DNA from: Planctomycetota bacterium | GTDB lineage: Bacteria; Planctomycetota; UBA1135; UBA2386 | Direction of reading: 5' to 3' | NCBI GenBank assembly: GCA_019636245.1 | Contig: JAHBXX010000049.1 | Span: forward strand, 1 to 34,671 | DNA: 34,671 bases | Part shown: one piece after another, positions 28,830 through 34,671 of the stretch | How positions within the stretch are numbered: position 1 is the first letter of the stretch | Layout: each line of letters begins with the position of its first letter | Made by a program: the position numbers and the translations under genes | The notes under the pieces: model-generated | Databases searched by the model: none | What the model was told of the DNA's origin: nothing | The model's input: the letters and a program-made list of their open reading frames with translations, nothing else

Positions 28830-30173
28830 CTCGGGCGCGCGAACGGGGAGCACGACCCGGAAGGTCGTCCCACGACCGACTTCGCTGGCGACCTCGATCC
28901 GGCCGCGGTGGCGTTCGACGATGCCGTGGCTGATCGCCAGGCCCAACCCGGTGCCCTTGTCCACATCCTTGGTGGTGAAGAACGGGTCGAAGATCTTGTC
29001 GAGATGCTCCGGGGCGATGCCGGAGCCATGGTCGCGGACGGCGATGGCGACCTCCGCCTCCCGGCGCACACAGCGCAGTTCCACCGTCGCGCCCGGCGGC
29101 GATGCGTCCTTGGCATTGAGCAGGATGTTGATGAGCACCTGCAGCAGGTGGTTCGCCGAACCCTCGACCATGGCACCGCCATCGAACGTGGTCTCGGTGA
29201 CGAGTTCGACCCGAGCCGCCGCGAACGGCACCCGCACCAGATCGGCGGCCTCGCGGAGCAGGGCCGGCAGATCCAGCGGACGCATCTCGAACGGCGATTC
29301 CCGCGAGAAGGTGAGCAGGCCGGCGGTGATCTGCGCGATCCGACGCACGTGCTTCTCGATCGCGTCGAGCTCGGCGAGCAGCTTGGCTGGTTCGTCGCGA
29401 TCCTGCACCCGGTAGCGCAGGACCTGCACCTTGTTGGCGATGACCCCGATCGGGTTGTTGATCTCGTGGCTGACGCCTGCGGCGAGAGTGCCCACGGAGG
29501 CGAGCTTCTCGCTGAGCGCCAGGTGGCGGCCGAGCAGCAGCAGCTGCCGCTCGTTGCGCCGCAGGCGATGGATCACCGTCGCGACGAAGTAGATCGAGAA
29601 CGCCAGCGTCAGCGCATACGCGAACAGCAGCAGCCAGAACCCCAGCGGCTCCACCGCGGACAGTTCGATGAGGCCCAGGCGCAGCGGGTGGTGCGGGACC
29701 CAGCCCAGGCGCTCGCCGAACCCGAGCAGCACCAACAACGCCAGGCTGCAGATGGCCACGACCACCGCCGCGGGGACCGACAACACGAGGGCCGCGATGA
29801 ACGCATGGAACAGGTAGAAGAGGGCGAACGGGTTGGTGATCCCGCCCGTCCAGTGCAGCAAGGCCGTCAGGATCAGCAGGTCGACGGCGATCTGCAGGTA
29901 GACGTGACGGCGCAGGGCGTCGGCACCTCGTCGCGCGAGCCCTGGGAAGGCCACGATGTAGCCGATGTCCACCACGGCGATCGCGGCCGCCAGCAGGTAG
30001 AGCGGCAGCGGCGTCGCCACCAGATCGAAGGCGTGCGCCGCCAACGCCGTCAGCCAGACGACGCCAGCCGCCACCAGCAGGCGCAGGCGATTGAACCAGG
30101 CCACCTGCGACAGGAGCCCCTCGAGTTCACGCGCCTCGTCGGGCCAAGGCAGCGCCTCGTGGACAGCCTTCAT
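28824..30173 (-). CDS. Membrane sensor histidine kinase
   Basis: The 449-residue protein has about six membrane helices in residues 28-200, then a cytoplasmic kinase. The H-box is GVSHEINNPIGV, with the phosphorylatable His236. The ATPase domain shows Asn353 (LLNAKDA), DHGSG at 381-385, DPFFTTK at 396-402 and GTGLGLA at 407-413. The NNP after the histidine places it with NtrB/PilS-like kinases, which often pair with sigma54-type response regulators. No response regulator is adjacent, so it is an orphan here. The start ATG has GGAG seven bases upstream. It lies 82 bases after the ABC permease gene on the same strand and may be transcribed with the transporter, whose load or substrate it could report on. 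Confidence 0.92.
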   Translation of the reverse strand: MKAVHEALPWPDEARELEGLLSQVAWFNRLRLLVAAGVVWLTALAAHAFDLVATPLPLYLLAAAIAVVDIGYIVAFPGLARRGADALRRHVYLQIAVDLLILTALLHWTGGITNPFALFYLFHAFIAALVLSVPAAVVVAICSLALLVLLGFGERLGWVPHHPLRLGLIELSAVEPLGFWLLLFAYALTLAFSIYFVATVIHRLRRNERQLLLLGRHLALSEKLASVGTLAAGVSHEINNPIGVIANKVQVLRYRVQDRDEPAKLLAELDAIEKHVRRIAQITAGLLTFSRESPFEMRPLDLPALLREAADLVRVPFAAARVELVTETTFDGGAMVEGSANHLLQVLINILLNAKDASPPGATVELRCVRREAEVAIAVRDHGSGIAPEHLDKIFDPFFTTKDVDKGTGLGLAISHGIVERHRGRIEVASEVGRGTTFRVVLPVRAPES

Positions 30174-30255
30174 CCGCGGACTCCGGGCTCCCGTGCCGCA
30201 GAGCGTGCGACGAGGCAACACCCGGAGTGACGTCGGGCCGCCGCGGAACGCTGGC

Positions 30256-31086
30256 TCATTCGCGCTCCCGCGAGTCGTACTCCGTCCGGGCGTAGGCCAT
30301 GCCGGCGGCAACGAGACAGAGGCCGCCGAGCAGCAGCAGATCGCGCAGCGGATGCTCGATGAGTTCGGGGCGGAAGTCCCGCTCCGCGGGCCACAGCATC
30401 TGCGCGAGCCGCCGGTCGGGCTCGATGCCGTCCAGCAACAGGCGCCGCAGCGGATCGGTGATGGTGAGACGCCGCAGGCCAGCCGACACGGGCAGGTTCG
30501 CAGCGAGCATCTGCACGCCGACGACGAAGAAGGCCGCCCAGACCAACGGTCGGCGGAAGAACGCGCCGAACAGGACCGCCACGGCGGCATAGGCGGCAGC
30601 GGCGGCTCCGGCGACGACGGCGAACGCCCCGGCCAACCCCCACTCGATCCCGTCCGGCCAGAGGTCGCCACGCAGGGCCACGGCACCAAACAGCAGTCCC
30701 ATGCCGAGGACGCCGGTGCCACCTGCCATCGAGGCCACGGCGATCCAGTTTCCGGCCAGCAGCGCCACCTTGCGGACCGGCCGCAGGAAGAGGTACTGGA
30801 AGGTGCGGTCCTCGATGCGGCCGTGCACCGCCTGGACGCCCAGGTAGAGCGTCAGCCAGGGCACGATCACGGTCCCGTGCAGCCACCACGCCATCAGGCA
30901 GAACAGTCCCCTACCGCCGAGTCCGTCCTCCGCCCTGCCGGCCAGCACGAAGGCGAGGGCAGGCACGAGGACCAGGATCGCCGCCACGAACCACCAGAGG
31001 CGATCGCGACGCGAGAGGTTCCACGTCTGCCGCGCCGATTCCACGATCGTCGCCAGGCTGCCAAGACCTTGCGGCTTCGTCGTCAT
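30256..31086 (-). CDS. ABC-2-type transporter permease (second pair)
   Basis: The 276-residue protein has about six hydrophobic helices: residues about 30-50, 60-85, 108-135, 148-180, 185-200 and 250-268. The segment QAVHGRIEDRTFQYLFLRPVRK between helices two and three has the E-D-R-T and L-x-R-P pattern of ABC-2 permeases (compare E-x-R-T/S-G-T-L-x-x-L-L). It forms the membrane channel for the ATPase just upstream, with which it shares ATGA. Cargo is unknown; related two-gene exporters move lipids, polysaccharides, copper-site components or antibiotics. It is the last gene of the transporter set before the histidine kinase. Confidence 0.8.
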   Translation of the reverse strand: MTTKPQGLGSLATIVESARQTWNLSRRDRLWWFVAAILVLVPALAFVLAGRAEDGLGGRGLFCLMAWWLHGTVIVPWLTLYLGVQAVHGRIEDRTFQYLFLRPVRKVALLAGNWIAVASMAGGTGVLGMGLLFGAVALRGDLWPDGIEWGLAGAFAVVAGAAAAAYAAVAVLFGAFFRRPLVWAAFFVVGVQMLAANLPVSAGLRRLTITDPLRRLLLDGIEPDRRLAQMLWPAERDFRPELIEHPLRDLLLLGGLCLVAAGMAYARTEYDSRERE

Positions 31087-32030
31087 CCGAGCAGGTATCC
31101 GAACACGGAGGCGAGGTCGTCGTCGAGCGGCGTGATCTCGCGCAGGCCGCCCGGCCAGCGCGTCCCCAGCTCGGTGAGGGCGATGTAGAAGTCGGGCTCG
31201 CCGGTGACCGACAGCTCCAGGACGCTCGAATCGCCGAAGCGCACGCCCTGGACGCTCGGCCAGTGCACCAGCTCGGCGGCGAGCCGCCGTGGATCGGCGG
31301 CCCCGATGCGCACGCGGTGGGGCGCCGCTGGCATCTGCTCCCGGATCTCGGCGACGGTGCCTTCGGCGAGCACGCGACCCTGGTGCAGCATCACCACCCG
31401 GTCGACGAGCCCCTGCAGTTCCTGCAGAACGTGGCTGCTGACCAGGACACCGACCCCCTGCTCGGGCAGACGCCGGATGCGTTCGCCGAGTTCACGCCGC
31501 GCCAGTGGATCGAGGCCGGTCATCGGCTCGTCGAGCAGGGCGAACCGCGGCCGATGCGCCAGCGCTTGCGCCAATCGGACGCGCTGGCGCATGCCCTTGC
31601 TGTACTCCCGGATGGGCCGATGCATGTGCTCGCCGAGGCCGAGTTCGGTCAAGGTGGCGGCGCTGCGTTCCCGACACTCCCGGTGGCCCAAGCCGTGGTA
31701 GCGCAGCATCCAGGCCACGAAGTCCACGCCCGACAGGGCATCGTAGAGCCGCTCCGTGTCCGGACAGAGCCCGCTGCACGCCCGGGCCCCGCGGGATCCT
31801 GCGGGATGGCCGGCGACACGGATGCTGCCCTGGCTGGGACGCAGCAGTCCGACGGCCAGCTTCATCAAGGTCGACTTGCCCGCCCCGCTGCGACCGACGA
31901 GCCCGACGACCTCGCGTCCGACGCGCAGCGTCACGTCGGTGAGCGCCGAGATCGGGCCGTACCACTTGCTGATGCGTTCGCAATCGAGGATCCAGTCTGG
32001 AAGCCCGCTCGATGCCGCCGTCGAGGTCAT
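31083..32030 (-). CDS. ABC transporter ATP-binding protein (second pair)
   Basis: The 315-residue ATPase shows Walker A GRSGAGKS (46-53), signature YSKGMRQR (143-150, in place of LSGGQ), Walker B FALLDEP (163-169), D-loop GLDP and switch histidine in SSHVLQE. The Q-loop region reads GLCPDTERLYDALSG, where the usual glutamine is not apparent. Sequence after residue 220 is an extra C-terminal domain (HRVRIGAADPRRLAAEL, then ELSVTGEPDFYIALTELG) common in the CcmA/DrrA/GldA class. The stop overlaps the downstream permease start (ATGA), and its own ATG overlaps the stop of the upstream permease (ATGA). It energises the second permease, at the cytoplasmic face of the membrane. Confidence 0.9.
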   Translation of the reverse strand: MTSTAASSGLPDWILDCERISKWYGPISALTDVTLRVGREVVGLVGRSGAGKSTLMKLAVGLLRPSQGSIRVAGHPAGSRGARACSGLCPDTERLYDALSGVDFVAWMLRYHGLGHRECRERSAATLTELGLGEHMHRPIREYSKGMRQRVRLAQALAHRPRFALLDEPMTGLDPLARRELGERIRRLPEQGVGVLVSSHVLQELQGLVDRVVMLHQGRVLAEGTVAEIREQMPAAPHRVRIGAADPRRLAAELVHWPSVQGVRFGDSSVLELSVTGEPDFYIALTELGTRWPGGLREITPLDDDLASVFGYLLG

Positions 32031-32923
32031 CGCAGCGCCTCCTCGAGCCGCAGGCGCGACCTGGCGAGCAGCATCGTCACGATCAGACAGCCAGCGAGCA
32101 TCGCGCACGCGCCCGGAATCGAGACGCCACGCTGGGGCACGCCGGCGATCGCGCGCACCACCACCGTACCCGCCTCCCACAGGCTGAGGCAGGAGCGCAG
32201 CCATGGCTCCCGGAGGGCACTGGCCAGCACCACGCCGACCGCCGAACTGCCGACCAGCAACATGCTCCACGCCACCATCGCGGCGTTCGGCGAGCCACAG
32301 ATCGCGGACAGCGCGAGGCAGATCCCCGTCCAGGCGGCGCTGACCACGACCAGGCCGACTGCGGCGCGGGCCATGCCGCCGGCACTCGTCGCCAGCAGGG
32401 ACCAGTCCTCGGCCAGGAAGCCCGCCGTCAGCCAGAGGGCCAGAGGCACCATCACGGTGATCGAGGCCACGACCAACCAGCCGCCGAGCCACTTGCACGC
32501 GACGTAGGCGAGCGGCGACAGGCCGCGCGTCCAGTACAGCTCCATCGCGTTCGCCAGCCGGTCGCGCGCGATCGTCCGGGCGACCACCAGCGACGTCAGC
32601 AGCAGGAAGAACACCATGCCCGGCATGACCGACACGACGGGCTCGAGATAGAAGTCGACTCGGGACGGGTCGAGCCCGGGGATCTCGGCGCGGTTCTGCA
32701 GGCGCGCCCGCAGGCCGACGGGACCGAAATTGACCACGCCGAAGATGATCAGCAGCATCACGAGGCGGCCGAGCCCGGGGAACAGGCAGAGCAGGAAGAG
32801 GGCCACCCCCCAGCGCGAACGGAACAGCGTGAGGAACTCCGCCTGCGCCAGCGGCCAGGATCGTCGCCATCCCGAGACTTCGGCGCCGCGACCGCTCCGT
32901 TCCTTCAGCCAGTCGTGGATCAC
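32027..32923 (-). CDS. ABC-2-type transporter permease (first pair)
   Basis: The 298-residue protein starts at GTG overlapping the stop of the upstream ATPase (GTGA). It has about six membrane helices. The first (about 40-62, GVALFLLCLFPGLGRLVMLLI) is followed by a periplasmic loop of about 35 residues rich in Pro, Asp and Val. The second begins near residue 95 (VSVMPGMVFFLLLTSLVVAR) and leads into TIARDRLANAMELYWTRGLSP, an ABC-2 coupling-type segment. Further helices include VASITVMVPLALWLTAGFL. It is paired with the first ATPase. Its sequence differs enough from the second permease that the two pairs could form one heteromeric exporter or two separate ones. Confidence 0.8.
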   Translation of the reverse strand: MIHDWLKERSGRGAEVSGWRRSWPLAQAEFLTLFRSRWGVALFLLCLFPGLGRLVMLLIIFGVVNFGPVGLRARLQNRAEIPGLDPSRVDFYLEPVVSVMPGMVFFLLLTSLVVARTIARDRLANAMELYWTRGLSPLAYVACKWLGGWLVVASITVMVPLALWLTAGFLAEDWSLLATSAGGMARAAVGLVVVSAAWTGICLALSAICGSPNAAMVAWSMLLVGSSAVGVVLASALREPWLRSCLSLWEAGTVVVRAIAGVPQRGVSIPGACAMLAGCLIVTMLLARSRLRLEEALR

Positions 32924-33846
32924 GGTCGCGCCTCCGGCAGCTCGCGGCGCACGGCGGTCACGAACACCTGCTCGAGCGTGCGGCGACGCGGAGCAAGGCT
33001 GCGCACGCGGCCGCCGGCGGCTCGCAAGGCGGCGAACAGGGCGCAGGTGTCCATGGACGCCACCAGGCCGACGGTGAACTGCCCTGGCCCCTCGCGTCGC
33101 ACCGTGATGCCCGGCGCCGGCGAAGCCGGCAGTTCGAGGTCGCTCGGCTCGACGGCGAGTTGGTATTCCCTCCCCGTGCTCTCCGTGAGGTCGGCGACCT
33201 CCCCCGCGACCACGACCTTGCCTGCTTCGAGCACGACGACGTGGTCGCACACCGATTCCACGTCCTGGAGGATGTGGGTCGACAGCACGACGGACTTGCC
33301 GAGTTCGCGGGCGAGCCGCCCGACCAGGGCCAGCATGTCGGCACGTGCCTGCGGATCGAGGCCATTCGTCGGTTCGTCGAGGAAGAGCAGCCCCGGGTCG
33401 TGCACCAGTGCCGCGGCGAGCTTTGCCTTCTGCCGCATGCCCGCGCTGTATCCCGCCACGGCGCGGTAACGCTGTTCCTCCAGACCCACCAAGAACAACA
33501 CCTCGTGCGCACGTCGCCAGGCATCGCGTCGCGGCATGCCGCTCAGCATGCCCAGCAAGGAGACCATCTCGAAACCCGTCGCCGCGGGCAGATGCGCGTC
33601 TCGTTCCGGCATGTAGCCGACCCGCCCCCGCGTGGTGCCGAAGTCCTGACGTCGACCATCCTGCACCAGCCACATGCGGCCAGCCGACGGGCGAACCAGG
33701 CCCAGGAGTGCCTTCAGGACCGAACTCTTGCCGGCTCCGTTGCGGCCCAACAGACCCACCGTTCCCGGCGGAAACGAGGTCGAGAGCTCGCTCACGGCGA
33801 TTCGTTCCCCGTAGCGGATCGTCACCCCCTCCAGTTCGATCCTCAT
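32920..33846 (-). CDS. ABC transporter ATP-binding protein (first pair)
   Basis: The 308-residue ATPase has Walker A GRNGAGKS (34-41), signature YSAGMRQK (133-140), Walker B LLFLDEP (153-159), D-loop GLDP and switch histidine in STHILQD. The segment VGYMPERDAHLPAATGFEMV replaces the Q-loop glutamine with glutamate, as in several GldA/NatA-type exporter ATPases. A C-terminal region after about residue 215 is typical of that class, ending in RRRTLEQVFVTAVRRE. Start and stop both overlap neighbours by four bases (ATGA with the methyltransferase, GTGA with the permease). It couples ATP hydrolysis to the first permease on the inner membrane. Confidence 0.92.
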   Translation of the reverse strand: MRIELEGVTIRYGERIAVSELSTSFPPGTVGLLGRNGAGKSSVLKALLGLVRPSAGRMWLVQDGRRQDFGTTRGRVGYMPERDAHLPAATGFEMVSLLGMLSGMPRRDAWRRAHEVLFLVGLEEQRYRAVAGYSAGMRQKAKLAAALVHDPGLLFLDEPTNGLDPQARADMLALVGRLARELGKSVVLSTHILQDVESVCDHVVVLEAGKVVVAGEVADLTESTGREYQLAVEPSDLELPASPAPGITVRREGPGQFTVGLVASMDTCALFAALRAAGGRVRSLAPRRRTLEQVFVTAVRRELPEARP

Positions 33847-34616
33847 CCGGTGCAGCCCTCCTGCCATGGGCGCTCCAGCAGCCCCCCCGCCAGCCACGGT
33901 GCCTCCAGCCACTGGCGCAGGGACGATTCCTCCCTCGCCATGCACGCCGCGCGCACCATGGTCTCCTCGCCATCGACGGTGATCGTCGCCCGGCTGGTCG
34001 CCGTGACGAAGTCGCGCTGCACCAGCCGCAGGAAGCGCGTCGACTCCTCGCGCAGCGGATCGGCATGTAGGGCCAAGCCGCCCGGTCGCAGGCACCGCCG
34101 CAACTGCCGCAACAAGCCCTCGTGCGCGTCACCGCGGTAGGAGACGTCGGCAAGCAGGATCAGATCGAACCGGCCTTCGAGTTCCTCCCGGGTCCAGTCC
34201 AAGCACGCCGTTTCCGGCGCGCAACCCGGAGGAGAGAGGCCGGCGTTCCACGCCGCGAAAGCCAGCGCATCCCTTTCCCGATCCACGAAGGTCACGGACG
34301 CACCACGGCGCCCAAGGACGATCCCACCGAGTCCCAAGCCGCAGCCCAGGTCGCACGCGAGGGTGCCAGACCAGTCGCCGCGACGGGCGATCATCCTGGC
34401 CAGGGCAAGGCTCGCGGGCCAGATCCGGGTCCAGTAGGGAGGTTCTCCACCCGCGTCCACCGCCGCGACCCACCGTCCCGATCGACGCCACGCGCGGGCA
34501 TCCGGGACGACGAGCGAGTGGGTCTCTCCGCCCACAGGGACACGAAGACGTCGCAGGGGAAAGCCGCGCAAGGCCGGGCAGGCACGCGCACTGGGAACCG
34601 AACCACGGGACGCCAC
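33843..34616 (-). CDS. Class I SAM-dependent methyltransferase, start uncertain
   Basis: The protein has about 257 residues from GTG 34616. The frame remains open to the window edge, so the start may lie further upstream. PPYWTRIWPASLALA (59-73) followed by LACDLGCGLGLGGIVLG (motif I, SAM-binding glycines about 91-97) and VTFVDRERDALAFAAWN (motif II, Asp) is the pattern of the METTL21/ETFB-lysine-methyltransferase-like group, which methylates protein lysines. DLILLADVSYRG follows as motif IV. Methylated target and role are unknown. Its stop overlaps the ATPase start by four bases (ATGA), so it heads, or is part of, the transporter operon. It may modify a transporter component or a cargo protein, but that is speculation. 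Confidence 0.82.
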   Translation of the reverse strand: MASRGSVPSARACPALRGFPLRRLRVPVGGETHSLVVPDARAWRRSGRWVAAVDAGGEPPYWTRIWPASLALARMIARRGDWSGTLACDLGCGLGLGGIVLGRRGASVTFVDRERDALAFAAWNAGLSPPGCAPETACLDWTREELEGRFDLILLADVSYRGDAHEGLLRQLRRCLRPGGLALHADPLREESTRFLRLVQRDFVTATSRATITVDGEETMVRAACMAREESSLRQWLEAPWLAGGLLERPWQEGCTG

Positions 34617-34671
34617 GCGTCGGCAAGGAAACCCAGTCGTGCGGCCGCGCGCAACCCGAGGGAACGGAAAC

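Overview
The window is about 34.7 kb of very GC-rich bacterial chromosome, densely coded, with no rRNA, tRNA, CRISPR array, insertion sequence or phage gene that I could see. The gene content points to a Gram-negative-type bacterium of the Planctomycetota or a close relative. The signs are a fused LpxC-FabZ lipid A enzyme, a membrane-anchored Ser/Thr kinase with a DMGLAK activation segment and a large extracytoplasmic part, carboxypeptidase-regulatory-like repeat proteins, a DUF1573-like secreted protein, and a FHA-GAF-sigma54 activator. The phylum is inferred from family content only.

Layout. 1-3988 (+): two tandem paralogous membrane-anchored beta-sandwich repeat proteins, the first cut by the window edge. 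4106-5230 (+): tryptophan 2,3-dioxygenase, standing alone. 5264-8355 (-): a two-gene unit of a GCS2-type amide ligase fused to CBS domains, then an aspartoacylase-like M14 hydrolase. 8533-9723 (-): a secreted DUF1573-like protein, divergent from a lipoprotein at 9855-10502 (+). 10471-12493 (-): L,D-transpeptidase and polysaccharide deacetylase, both envelope genes. 12882-15950 (-): OmpH/Skp-like chaperone, LpxC-FabZ and a Gfo/Idh/MocA oxidoreductase, all with overlapping ends, a lipid A / outer-membrane operon. 16070-18002 (+): JAMM peptidase, AcpS and a lipoprotein. 18015-24561 (-): heptosyltransferase-like GT9 enzyme, FHA-GAF-sigma54 activator and the large Ser/Thr kinase. 24733-28332 (+): a divergent Tex-like protein, a Nudix hydrolase and a small protein that resembles Hfq/Sm proteins. 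28824-34616 (-): methyltransferase, two ATPase/permease pairs joined by 4-base overlaps, and a sensor histidine kinase.

How the genes fit together. Much of the window serves the envelope: lipid A synthesis, outer-membrane protein chaperoning, core sugar transfer, peptidoglycan cross-linking, polysaccharide trimming and several lipoproteins. AcpS supplies active acyl carrier protein, which both LpxC substrates and FabZ depend on. A second theme is signalling: the activator, the Ser/Thr kinase and the histidine kinase.

The observations I rate highest are the possible Hfq/Sm-like protein at 28111-28332, the GCS2-CBS plus M14 pair, the JAMM-AcpS coupling, and a set of GC-rich hairpins that start within about 0-9 bases of the stop codon at the ends of transcription units. 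I did not find a clear-cut unknown multi-gene defence or mobile system. Long antisense ORFs are abundant, but they are shadows of GC-rich coding.
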